Shown here piece by piece: positions 16,848 through 25,147 of a DNA stretch of 26,206 nt. Within the stretch, counting starts at the first letter, position 1, and every line of letters begins with the position of its first letter. Source of the DNA: an uncultured Bacteroidales bacterium (GTDB taxonomy: Bacteria > Bacteroidota > Bacteroidia > Bacteroidales > Bacteroidaceae). A program made the translations under genes and the position numbers. The stretch is from contig CALBKR010000422.1 of the NCBI GenBank assembly GCA_937896105.1, forward strand, positions 1 to 26,206, read 5' to 3'. Below the pieces are notes generated by a model, which was not told the origin of the DNA, made no database searches, and saw nothing but the letters and a program-made list of their open reading frames with translations.

Positions 16848-18593
16848 ATGAATGCAATATTGAAACATAAAATTCTGGCAGGGGCTATGTTATTCGGCTT
16901 TATGCTTGCCGGTACCTCTTGTGAGGATACCGAGGGTATAAAGGTTACGGCCGAAACACCTTTTGCCGACAAGACATTGTATGAGGTTATCAAGGATGAT
17001 CCGGATTTGAGTGATTTCCTTGCTGTCATTGATGCCTGTGGTGCCGAGTGTGCCGATTCACTGTTCAATCAGTCAAGGGTATACACTGTGTGGGCACCCG
17101 TAAACGGAACATTCAACAGGGATTCGATAATCGCAGAGACTGTTGCCGATGCCCTTGGCAACAGCAACCGTGATATGGTGTTCCGTACTTTTGTGGAGGC
17201 GCATATTGCCAATCATCTGGTACCGGCGAACGGCAGGCTTGAAGAAGATAATACAGTTATGCTTCTCAACAGCAAGAATGCGGTATTTACCGGTAACCAT
17301 AAGAGCGGATATACCTTCTCGGGTATAACCCTTGATCCTCAGAATACAAATATCCGCGTGCGTAATGGTCTTCTTCACAAGATAGCCTCTCCATCGGAGT
17401 ACAAGTACAGCATCTGGGAATATCTGAAGGTAGCCGAGAATGTAGATTCTGTATCCAACTACCTCTATTCATACAATGTAACAGAGTTTAATGTCGGTCA
17501 AAGTCTCCTTGGCCCGATAGTCAATGGTGAGCAGACATATCTTGACTCTGTGTTTACAACATCTAACGTATGGCTCAACGCATGGAATGGTGTGGGCAAC
17601 ATAGACTCCGAGGATTCAACATATGTTGTCTATGTTCCAAGCAACAAGATGTGGAACGAGATTGTAGAGAAAACAGATGCACATTTCAACTATGACCTTT
17701 CGTTCAAGAATATGACCGAGGCGACCAAGATAGAGCGCGACTCTCTGCGCAGGTACTATGCCCGCTTGCACAACCTCAAGTTTATGTCATACAGCGTGAA
17801 CGAGCAGAAGCATATAGAGGCCGCTGATTCGGCTGTTCCTGCATACCGCGGTGTCAACGACCGTCCTATGTTTGCCATTGCAGACCTTGAGAAAAACGTA
17901 ATCTTCGAGAAAGAACTTTCTAACGGTGTATTCAAGATTGTCGATGCAATGCCATACAAACCTACCGACCTGTATCACGATACAATATTCCTTGAGGGAG
18001 AGAACCAGACTATGTGGCATTATGGCGAAAATGTCCCTGAAGGAGTAGAGGCCTTGTCTGCCTACAAGAGTCAGTTGAACAAGAAGGATTCAGCATTGCT
18101 GGGTGCCGAGATTTCAGGTAGCCATTATTTCAGCTATTTACGTGAGAGCGGTGCTGCAACAGCATATTTCAAGATACCTAAAGTCCTCTCAGCTAAGTAT
18201 AACGTAGCCTTGATTATGGTTCCAAAGCATATAACAAATGAATTCATAGAAGAGGAAGACCTGTATCCTAACAAGTTGACTGTGGTTATCAAGCAGGCGC
18301 CCGGTATCGGTTCGGCAAAGAAACTCTTTGAGATTAAAAAGGCAGATGCCATCTTTACCGACCCCACCAGGATAGATACCATATACCTTAAGGACAAGAA
18401 TGGTGAGCTGGCAGTTATCGAGCCATTGTATTGTGAGTTCTACAATGGTACTGCATCCAAGGACTATAATGTGACTCTTGAGGTAGCGTCGGTTGCAGCA
18501 ACCAACACTGAAAAGAAGAATGGAATCAACTATGATACATCTATCCGTATCGATAAGATAATGTTCATTCCGGTACTCGATTCTGAAGAATAG
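16848..18593 (+). CDS. Fasciclin (FAS1) surface lipoprotein 2 with C-terminal beta-rich domain
   Basis: Predicted surface lipoprotein: signal ends GTSC with C25 lipidated, then EDTEG (acidic export-type signal). FAS1-1 spans ~41-180: LYEVIKDDPDLSDFLAVID, the YTVWAPVNGTF strand (79-89), the ANHLV region (121-125) and the closing VRNGLLHKI (171-179). A second, more diverged FAS1 lies at ~188-368: SIWEYLKVAENVDSVSNYL, YVVYVPSNKMWNEI (259-272) and LSNGVFKIVDAM. Residues ~375-581 form a beta-rich domain with alternating hydrophobic strands, ending YDTSIRIDKIMFIPV. It could be a jelly-roll or galactose-binding-like module, but I cannot assign it. It opens the second module, only 5 nt before SusC 2, and is about half the size of FAS1 lipoprotein 1. 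Partner and ligand unknown. Confidence 0.85.
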   Translation: MNAILKHKILAGAMLFGFMLAGTSCEDTEGIKVTAETPFADKTLYEVIKDDPDLSDFLAVIDACGAECADSLFNQSRVYTVWAPVNGTFNRDSIIAETVADALGNSNRDMVFRTFVEAHIANHLVPANGRLEEDNTVMLLNSKNAVFTGNHKSGYTFSGITLDPQNTNIRVRNGLLHKIASPSEYKYSIWEYLKVAENVDSVSNYLYSYNVTEFNVGQSLLGPIVNGEQTYLDSVFTTSNVWLNAWNGVGNIDSEDSTYVVYVPSNKMWNEIVEKTDAHFNYDLSFKNMTEATKIERDSLRRYYARLHNLKFMSYSVNEQKHIEAADSAVPAYRGVNDRPMFAIADLEKNVIFEKELSNGVFKIVDAMPYKPTDLYHDTIFLEGENQTMWHYGENVPEGVEALSAYKSQLNKKDSALLGAEISGSHYFSYLRESGAATAYFKIPKVLSAKYNVALIMVPKHITNEFIEEEDLYPNKLTVVIKQAPGIGSAKKLFEIKKADAIFTDPTRIDTIYLKDKNGELAVIEPLYCEFYNGTASKDYNVTLEVASVAATNTEKKNGINYDTSIRIDKIMFIPVLDSEE

Positions 18594-18598
18594 TTTGT

Positions 18599-21500
18599 AT
18601 GATGAAAAAAAGAAAATCAACTATGTATATGCGACAATTAATGCAATTATCAGTGGCATTGATGTTTTTGATGCCATCAGCAGCTCTTGCGTCGGTTTCG
18701 GCGTTCGAGGGCACTGTAGCAGACGATTCTGTTAAGGTCGAGAAAAAAAGCAATGTTGCAGATGTCCGTACCATTACCGGTACAGTCTACGATGCCGCTA
18801 CCAACCAGCCAATGGCCGGTGTGCGCATTCAGGCAACAGGGCACAAGAGAGTTACCACGATGACAAATGCCGAGGGAAAATACAAACTGAATATTCCTTC
18901 GTATGTCACCCTTATTACCTTCTCGACACCGGATTATCTGCTTGTACAGAAACCTGTCGGCAAAAAGGACATAATCAACGTGCGTCTATATTCCGACAAG
19001 TTCGAGGAAAACTACAGCGAGGATATCGTTATCACTGCCGAGAGAGGTTTCGGCGAGTCTGTCTCTACTGCTTTGACCGTTGAGTCCGATATCCAGAACA
19101 AAATCGGTGCCGATGTGCGTACCATCAACCGTTCAGGAACACTCGGTATCGGTGCTGCGATGTTTATCCGTGGTATCAATTCTCTGAACGCCAATACACA
19201 GCCGCTTGTCGTTGTCGACGGTGTTATATGGGACTTGCAGGAGAACAGTGAGACTGTTCACATGGGTAGCTATAATAATATCCTTTCTGCTATCGATGTA
19301 AACGATATCCGTGATGTGAAGGTGCTCAAGAACGGTGCGGCAATCTATGGTGCTCGTGCTGCGAATGGAGTCATTATCATCAATACAAAGCGTGGTGAGA
19401 GTATGGCTACACGCATTACAGCGAATATATACGCCAATGTCTCGCTCGAACCTGAAACTCCCAAGATGCTTGCTGCCGAGGATTTCCGTCTCTATGCCAA
19501 TGACCTTATAGGAACGATGAACATCAATCCTAACCGCAATATCCCGTTCTTGCGTTCAGATAAACCTGTATATGATGCAAATGGAAAACTTGTTTCCGGT
19601 TTTATATACTACAACAAGTACCATAACAATACCGATTGGTCCGATATCGTTTATCGTGAGGCGGTAACCCAAAACTATAAGGTGAACGTAGAGGGTGGTG
19701 ACGAGATAGCGATGTATAATTTCTCTTTCGGTTACACATTGGGTAATTCTCCCATCAAGGGTAACGATTTCGACCGTATGAACATACGTTTGAATTCGGA
19801 TATCGTTCTCGCTGACAACTTCAAGACCCGTGTCGATATATCCTATGCGCGTGTAGGTCGTGAGTTGCTCGACGATGGTCTGCGCGAAGACCAGACAGCA
19901 TTCCCATTGACCTCACTCGGTGCTTTGGCTGCTGTAAAATCTCCGTTCCTCAGCCCATACCGTTATGCATCGACAGGTGAGATAAGTGCAATCATTGACG
20001 TAAGTGATGATTTCGCGTTCGATGTAGCCCAGGCTGCAGGTATTGCACGCCCCAACAACTCGCTGTACAACCCGATGACCATTCTTTCAAAGGCTTCCGA
20101 TCCTCATAAGAATGAGCTTGAGTATACAAATATGGGTATAACTGTGGCTCCCGAACTCAAACTCGGCGATTTCACAATTACCGAAACATTCAACTACTCG
20201 CTCTATCGTGTCAGTGAGAAATACTATCTGCCTTATCCGACTGCTGCCGACAATACCAAGTACCATTTCTATGTAAATTCACTCAATGGTAGAATCGGTA
20301 ACTATGTAGGCTCTTTCTTTGGCAAGGAGGCTGCACTCTCAAGTGATACCCGTGTTGCTTGGAGCAAGGTATTCGGCGCTCATAGCGTTGACGTGTTCGG
20401 TGGTTTCCGTTATACAAACTTCAACTTCGACTCGAATGCCGTAAGCGGTGCCAACTCTGGTAGTGATACAAACTTCAACATAAACAGCAGTCTTGATCAT
20501 CTTAGCAGCGACGGCGACAAGAACGTATGGTCAAATATGTCTTGGTATCTCTCTGCCGATTATGCATTCAAGACACGATATTTCCTTCAGTTAGCCGCCT
20601 CGCTTGAGACCTCTTCACGTTTCGGAGGTAAAGCCGAGGGCGCTTTGAATATGCTGGGTGTGGCCTGGGGCTTCTTCCCTTCAGTTCAGGCTGCCTGGTT
20701 GATGTCTTCAGAGCCTTGGTTCAATGTAAAGGCAATCGATATGCTTAAACTGCGTGCCGGTTTCGATATGACAGGTAACGATGCCATAGACTATCTTGCT
20801 GCCCGCAGCTATCTGCAGTCGGTGAAGTTCTATGACCAGTCTATGGGTCTTCAGCTCGGTAATGTAGAGAACGATGGTGTGAAATGGGAAACAACATCGC
20901 GTTTCAATGTAGGTCTTGACGCTCTTCTCTTCGAGAACCGTCTTGCATTGTCATTCGACTGGTACAGGTCAAAGACCAGCGACCTGTTGGTGCAGAAGCA
21001 GTATCAGTTCGTGACCGGTATGGGTAAATATTGGGCAAATGGCGGTGAACTCGTGAATATGGGTATCGAAGCCAAGCTGAATGCAAAGCTCATCAATACA
21101 AGAAACTTCCAATGGGAACTCGGCGCATCTGTCGGCCATTATAAGAACGAGGTTACAGCTCTTGACGAGCAGCTCGATCCTGTATCGGTATATGGCGGTG
21201 AGGTGGCTACAATGGTTGGACAGCCTGTTGGCGTGTTCTGGGGTTATAAAACCGACGGTGTCATCTGCTCAAGCGAGGATGCCGAAAATTTGAATAAGGC
21301 TCAGCAAGATGCTACAGGCAAACCTCTATATTTTAAAGCAGGAGATATGAATTTTGTCAATGTTAATGGTGACAAGGCAGTCTACAATGGCGAGGAGTAT
21401 AATCTCATTGACGACAAGGACAAGACCATTATCGGTAATCCTAACCCCGATATCTACGGTAACATCTTTACAAAACTCTCCTATAGAGGCTTGACCCTTG

Positions 21501-21931
21501 ATGTGAACTTCAACTACTCATTGGGTAATGATGCTTACAACTACAACCGTCAGTTGGAGAGCGGTTCTTCGTTCTACAACCAGACAACAGCTCTGCTTAA
21601 CCGCTGGACAATCGACGGGCAGAGAACCGACATCCCTGCTGTAGCATATGGTGACCCTGTAGGTAACTCCCGTTTCTCTGACCGTTGGATCGAGGATGGC
21701 TCATTCCTGAGACTGAAGAACATCAAGCTCTCTTACGACATCCCTGTTACAGCCAACTGGTTGCAAGGTCTGTCCGTTTGGTGTTCGGCCGAGAATATCT
21801 ACACATTCACCAAATATAAAGGCAGTGATCCCGAGTTCTCTGTAAACAACAATATACTATATCAAGGTGTCGATGCAGGCTTGTTGCCGCAGACACGCAG
21901 TTTCCATCTTGGTGTTAAGGTAAATCTTTAA
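18599..21931 (+). CDS. SusC/RagA-family TonB-dependent outer membrane transporter 2
   Basis: Second SusC-type importer of the locus. Signal peptide ~1-32 (ending AALA-S); a short spacer of ~25 residues; carboxypeptidase-regulatory-like domain ~58-133 (ITGTVYDAATNQPMAGVRI and NAEGKYKLNI); plug ~150-267 with MFIRGINSLN, PLVVVDGVIWD and the hallmark KVLKNGAAIYGARAANGVI; then the barrel. The late loop FVNVNGD followed by DDKDKTIIGNPNPDIYGN is the family's C-terminal pattern. No STN domain. The length (1110) nearly equals that of SusC 1, but the sequences diverge strongly outside shared motifs such as NNTDW, so this is an old paralogue, not a recent duplicate. Either ATG of the ATGATG at 18599-18604 could start it. 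Only 5 nt separate it from FAS1 lipoprotein 2. Confidence 0.95.
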   Translation: MMKKRKSTMYMRQLMQLSVALMFLMPSAALASVSAFEGTVADDSVKVEKKSNVADVRTITGTVYDAATNQPMAGVRIQATGHKRVTTMTNAEGKYKLNIPSYVTLITFSTPDYLLVQKPVGKKDIINVRLYSDKFEENYSEDIVITAERGFGESVSTALTVESDIQNKIGADVRTINRSGTLGIGAAMFIRGINSLNANTQPLVVVDGVIWDLQENSETVHMGSYNNILSAIDVNDIRDVKVLKNGAAIYGARAANGVIIINTKRGESMATRITANIYANVSLEPETPKMLAAEDFRLYANDLIGTMNINPNRNIPFLRSDKPVYDANGKLVSGFIYYNKYHNNTDWSDIVYREAVTQNYKVNVEGGDEIAMYNFSFGYTLGNSPIKGNDFDRMNIRLNSDIVLADNFKTRVDISYARVGRELLDDGLREDQTAFPLTSLGALAAVKSPFLSPYRYASTGEISAIIDVSDDFAFDVAQAAGIARPNNSLYNPMTILSKASDPHKNELEYTNMGITVAPELKLGDFTITETFNYSLYRVSEKYYLPYPTAADNTKYHFYVNSLNGRIGNYVGSFFGKEAALSSDTRVAWSKVFGAHSVDVFGGFRYTNFNFDSNAVSGANSGSDTNFNINSSLDHLSSDGDKNVWSNMSWYLSADYAFKTRYFLQLAASLETSSRFGGKAEGALNMLGVAWGFFPSVQAAWLMSSEPWFNVKAIDMLKLRAGFDMTGNDAIDYLAARSYLQSVKFYDQSMGLQLGNVENDGVKWETTSRFNVGLDALLFENRLALSFDWYRSKTSDLLVQKQYQFVTGMGKYWANGGELVNMGIEAKLNAKLINTRNFQWELGASVGHYKNEVTALDEQLDPVSVYGGEVATMVGQPVGVFWGYKTDGVICSSEDAENLNKAQQDATGKPLYFKAGDMNFVNVNGDKAVYNGEEYNLIDDKDKTIIGNPNPDIYGNIFTKLSYRGLTLDVNFNYSLGNDAYNYNRQLESGSSFYNQTTALLNRWTIDGQRTDIPAVAYGDPVGNSRFSDRWIEDGSFLRLKNIKLSYDIPVTANWLQGLSVWCSAENIYTFTKYKGSDPEFSVNNNILYQGVDAGLLPQTRSFHLGVKVNL

Positions 21932-21987
21932 AGAACGACCAGCCTTTGCCAATGAATGTTGGTCAGGGTGAGAAAAAAGATATAACA

Positions 21988-24024
21988 ATGAAAAAGAAAC
22001 TTATTTATACAATGACATTCCTCCTCGGTGGAACTTTCCTTTTCAGTTCCTGCGATGATATGCTGAATGTCGATTCAAACCGTGTAGAGTATGAGTTTGA
22101 TGATTGGTCACTCAACGACTCGGTATACTCAGTTCTGGGTATTCTCAAGTCGGTGCAGGAGGTTGCTGACCGTCAGGTTCTTATCAATGAGCTTCGTGCT
22201 GACCTTGTGACAGTCAACGAGGCAAAAGCCGTACTTGACGTTCAGGAGTTGAGCCGTTCAGAGTTCAACCTCGAGACCAACGGATATCTCGATGTTAAGG
22301 ACTACTATTCAATCATCAACAACTGTAACATCTATCTGGCGCGTGTGGATACAACACTCGAGAAGAACAATGTTAAACTTATGCTTCCCGAGTATGTGGC
22401 GGTCAAGAGTGTCCGTGCCTGGACATATCTGCAACTTGCAATAAACTACAATAATGTACCTTATTTCACAGAGCCTATACTCACTCACAGTGCCGCAGAG
22501 GAGGTTATGAACACTCCAATGCTAACACGTGATGAGATTATCAATAAGCTTATTGCCGATATTCTTCCTTATGAGAACCCGACTGCATATACTATGCCGG
22601 CGTGGGACAAGGACGGCAAGGTCCTGAAATTCGGCTATGGCGAGAATGGTACCGAAGTCGAGACAAAGCAGCTTTTCGTCCCCATACGTATGCTGCTTGG
22701 TGAGCTCTATTTGTGGAAGCGCGACTACAAGAATGCCGCACGTTTCTTCTATGCACAGATTACAGGCTCAGGCACAAACGAAACAGCTAAGAAATACAAT
22801 GACTACGGTTACCGCGCAACATACTCCGGTGAGGGTGGCAAGACTATGAACAATTCATATATAGGAATGTTTGCAGCAAAGAATTTCAGCACATCAAGCG
22901 GAAGTTTCTTTACCATCATCCCATTTGCAAATACTGACCTTTACGGTACTACATCAGGTCTGGCTGCTGTCTTCTCGCCGAACGGTGAGATTGGTGCAGC
23001 TCAGGTTGTAGCATCACAAGGTATGCAGTCCCTTGCAAAGCGTCAGATATACCGTCACTATGAGGGTACCGACCCAAAGCAACCGACATCTGTCGAGTAC
23101 AGCCATTTGTATGATTATCCAGGTGACCTGCGCATTAAGGCTACTACCTACTCACAGCGCAGTCAGGATGAGTTGAAGACCGAGTACAAGAATATTATCG
23201 GCAAGTTCAATTTCGAGGAGGGTTCTCTGGGTATGGATGTTGAGTTTATACCAAACATCCGCACATCTTTCCTCATTCTGTTGCGCAAGGAGCATGCTTA
23301 TCTGCGTTTTGCCGAGGCATTGGTCGGTCTTGAGCGTGAGGGCTATACAGGTGCTATGAACCTGGCTATGGAGGTTCTTAAGGTCGGTGTCAAGAGGAAC
23401 TACCAGCTGCTCAAGAACCCTGTGTATGTTGTTGACACAACCTATAATGAGATAAAAGATACGCTTGATAATATCGTCCGCATCGACACATTGTACAGCA
23501 CACGTCTTGCATCTTGCACAGACTCGTTGAGGTACAATTTCACAGCAGCTGCATTCGAGAACAATATGGGTATCCACTCACGCGGCAGCGGTGACAGCGA
23601 GCGTAATGCATATTATGCATTGAACGATACCTGTATCGCACGCTATCTTGGCGAGACCGAGGTTGCTGGCAAAGTAGAGACAATCCTGCGTCCCATTACA
23701 TATGAGGATTCGTTGAACTACATAACCGACCTTGTAATCGATGAGCTCGCCCTTGAGCTTGCCTGGGAAGGTACACGTTTCGGCGACCTTATCCGTTTTG
23801 CCGAGGCTACAGGAGACAAGGATGTCCTTGCAAAGCGTGTTGCCGGCCGTGCATTCGAGAACGATGTAACATACCGCAACGCGAATTTCCAGGTTGATCC
23901 CGAACTTTACAACAAGATGTCTAACGAGGCGAACTGGTATCTGCCGCTCCCGGGAGAGGTGGTGCAGCCGGTTGACCCCGATGATATACCCACAGGCAAC
24001 CTGCCTTCAGAGGATGGTGAATAA
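21988..24024 (+). CDS. SusD/RagB-family outer membrane lipoprotein 2 (large form)
   Basis: Lid and cargo-binding partner of SusC 2. I place the start at 21988 because this ATG directly precedes a clean lipoprotein signal (MKKKLIYTMTFLLGG...FSSC, C22) with an A-rich leader. An in-frame ATG at 21946 would add 14 polar residues before it. The lipidated cysteine is followed by DDML, again acidic. SusD hallmarks: the N-terminal helical region with NNCNIYLARVD, AVKSVRAWTYLQLAINYNNVPYF, LLGELYLWKRDYKNAARFF, ELALELAWEGTRFGDLIRFA near the C-terminus and the terminal LPLPGEV. At 678 residues it is about 110 longer than SusD 1, mainly through extra sequence in the middle and second half (e.g. the segment rich in 'VDTTYNEIKDTLDNI'). 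Last gene of the operon, followed after 12 nt by a terminator. Confidence 0.92.
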   Translation: MKKKLIYTMTFLLGGTFLFSSCDDMLNVDSNRVEYEFDDWSLNDSVYSVLGILKSVQEVADRQVLINELRADLVTVNEAKAVLDVQELSRSEFNLETNGYLDVKDYYSIINNCNIYLARVDTTLEKNNVKLMLPEYVAVKSVRAWTYLQLAINYNNVPYFTEPILTHSAAEEVMNTPMLTRDEIINKLIADILPYENPTAYTMPAWDKDGKVLKFGYGENGTEVETKQLFVPIRMLLGELYLWKRDYKNAARFFYAQITGSGTNETAKKYNDYGYRATYSGEGGKTMNNSYIGMFAAKNFSTSSGSFFTIIPFANTDLYGTTSGLAAVFSPNGEIGAAQVVASQGMQSLAKRQIYRHYEGTDPKQPTSVEYSHLYDYPGDLRIKATTYSQRSQDELKTEYKNIIGKFNFEEGSLGMDVEFIPNIRTSFLILLRKEHAYLRFAEALVGLEREGYTGAMNLAMEVLKVGVKRNYQLLKNPVYVVDTTYNEIKDTLDNIVRIDTLYSTRLASCTDSLRYNFTAAAFENNMGIHSRGSGDSERNAYYALNDTCIARYLGETEVAGKVETILRPITYEDSLNYITDLVIDELALELAWEGTRFGDLIRFAEATGDKDVLAKRVAGRAFENDVTYRNANFQVDPELYNKMSNEANWYLPLPGEVVQPVDPDDIPTGNLPSEDGE

Positions 24025-24036
24025 TATGAACAGCAG

Positions 24037-24070
24037 CAGACCGGAAGGGTGACTTTCCGGTCTGTTTATT
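24037..24070 (+). terminator. Intrinsic terminator of the fasciclin/SusCD operon
   Basis: Perfect 10-bp inverted repeat CAGACCGGAA (24037-24046) and TTCCGGTCTG (24055-24064) with an 8-nt loop, followed by TTTATTTA. It lies 12 nt after the SusD 2 stop and 11 nt before the sirtuin ATG, so it ends the operon, with possible read-through into the sirtuin gene. I see no convincing separate promoter for the sirtuin. Confidence 0.8.
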
Positions 24071-24080
24071 TAAGTATAAT

Positions 24081-24779
24081 ATGAGAAAGATAGTAATATT
24101 GACCGGTGCCGGTATGAGTGTAGAGAGTGGTCTGGGCACCTTCCGTGGCGGTGGCGGCTTGTGGGATAACTATCCGGTGGAGCAGGTAGCAACCCCGGAG
24201 GGCTACAGGGCTAACCCGGCTCTTGTGCTCGAGTTCTACAACAAGCGCCGTCGTGAACTCCTCACAGTGGAGCCTAATGAGGGTCACAGGCTTGTAGCAT
24301 CGCTTGAGGAGCGTTACGATGTAACCGTTGTAACGCAGAATGTCGACGACCTCCACGAACGTGCAGGCTCAACCAATATCATCCACCTCCACGGAGAGCT
24401 TATGAAGGCCTGCTCTTCGCGTAATCCGCAGGATTTGCGCAGTGTCATCACATTGCCGTCACCCGATACTGACATCAACATCGGAGACCTTGCCCCAGAC
24501 GGCTCTCAATTGCGTCCCTTCATCGTATGGTTCGGTGAAGCAGTTCCGCTCATTGAAGATGCCATTGCGGCTCTTGGTGACATCGATGCCTTTGTCATTA
24601 TCGGAACCTCACTCAATGTATACCCGGCGGCAGGCTTGCTGAATTACGTCCCCTCTGGTGTGCCTGTATACCTCATAGACCCAAATGAGGTGAATGCGAA
24701 TACCCATCGTGGTATAACAGTTATAAGAAAAGGAGCTTCGGAGGGTATGAGGCTTCTAATCGATGAATATCTGAAATAA
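24081..24779 (+). CDS. cobB: NAD-dependent protein deacylase, sirtuin (SIR2/CobB-like) lacking the zinc cysteines
   Basis: Removes acyl groups from lysines using NAD+, releasing nicotinamide and O-acyl-ADP-ribose; cytoplasmic. NAD-binding motif TGAGMSVESGLGTFRG (8-23), TQNVDDLHERAG (85-96) and catalytic histidine H104 in HLHGEL. FYNKRRREL contains Y53 and R56, the Tyr-x-x-Arg pair of class III (SIRT5/CobB-type) sirtuins that accepts succinyl or malonyl lysine, so desuccinylase activity is likely. The region that normally holds four zinc-binding cysteines (residues ~108-146) has only C111. The fold is otherwise complete through RPFIVWFGEAVP, GTSLNVYPAAGL and LIDPNEVN. Length 232 is normal for a bacterial sirtuin. 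The start is directly upstream of the first beta strand. Confidence 0.93.
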   Translation: MRKIVILTGAGMSVESGLGTFRGGGGLWDNYPVEQVATPEGYRANPALVLEFYNKRRRELLTVEPNEGHRLVASLEERYDVTVVTQNVDDLHERAGSTNIIHLHGELMKACSSRNPQDLRSVITLPSPDTDINIGDLAPDGSQLRPFIVWFGEAVPLIEDAIAALGDIDAFVIIGTSLNVYPAAGLLNYVPSGVPVYLIDPNEVNANTHRGITVIRKGASEGMRLLIDEYLK

Positions 24780-24866
24780 TGAACCTAAACGCATCAGCAG
24801 CTTCTACTGCAGAAAGCCCGCTTTATAGCAAAATTTATATAAATTCATAAATTTAATTCTGAAATC

Positions 24867-24898
24867 ATTGCAAATTTGGAATAAAGGGCGTATATTTG
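24867..24898 (+). promoter_or_regulatory. Bacteroidetes-type promoter of the rubredoxin gene
   Basis: TATATTTG at 24891-24898 fits the -7 consensus TAnnTTTG exactly. ATTG at 24867-24870, 20 nt upstream, is a one-mismatch -33 element. The predicted start near 24905 gives a leader of ~80 nt. The AT-rich DNA upstream (24826-24866) includes a palindrome but no recognisable gene; the 205-nt interval from 24780 to 24984 contains nothing else I can support. Confidence 0.65.
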
Positions 24899-24984
24899 CA
24901 TTGGAAATGTGATGCAGTTGCTCCGAAAGGATATAAGCCGAACAAAATGTTTCCTCTATTGTTGAATATTAAAACCGGAATGTT

Positions 24985-25146
24985 ATGAAAAAATATGTTT
25001 GTACAGTATGCCAGTGGGTTTACGACCCCGAGATTGGTGATCCCGAGCAGGGCATTGAACCAGGTGTTGCATTCGAGGATCTTCCCGATGATTATGTTTG
25101 TCCACTTTGTGGCGTAGGCAAGGAGGAGTTCGAGGTAACAGAGTAA
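24985..25146 (+). CDS. Rubredoxin
   Basis: Small cytoplasmic one-electron carrier with a single Fe(SCys)4 centre, 53 residues, the usual size. The four ligands are C6 and C9 (in [10 protein letters not shown]) and C39 and C42 (in [14 protein letters not shown]). [14 protein letters not shown] and [11 protein letters not shown] are the standard loop sequences between the two CXXC knuckles. It typically passes electrons to rubrerythrin, rubredoxin:oxygen oxidoreductase or related oxidative-stress enzymes in anaerobes; no such partner is in this window. The ATG follows an A-rich leader. It has its own promoter and a strong terminator, so it is probably monocistronic. Confidence 0.97.
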   Translation: MKKYVCTVCQWVYDPEIGDPEQGIEPGVAFEDLPDDYVCPLCGVGKEEFEVTE

Positions 25147-25147
25147 T

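Noticed and set aside
21946..21987. Upstream in-frame start for SusD 2 adding 14 residues
   Set aside because: It would place a polar stretch ahead of a clean lipoprotein signal peptide; the ATG at 21988 fits the lipobox distance and has an A-rich leader.
24832..24845. Perfect 14-bp palindrome AATTTATATAAATT upstream of the rubredoxin promoter
   Set aside because: Composed only of A and T in an AT-rich intergenic region, so it is likely by chance; could be an operator but nothing supports that.
24875..24878. TTTG as the -33 element of the rubredoxin promoter
   Set aside because: Only 12 nt from the -7 element; the ATTG at 24867-24870 has the expected 20-nt spacing.
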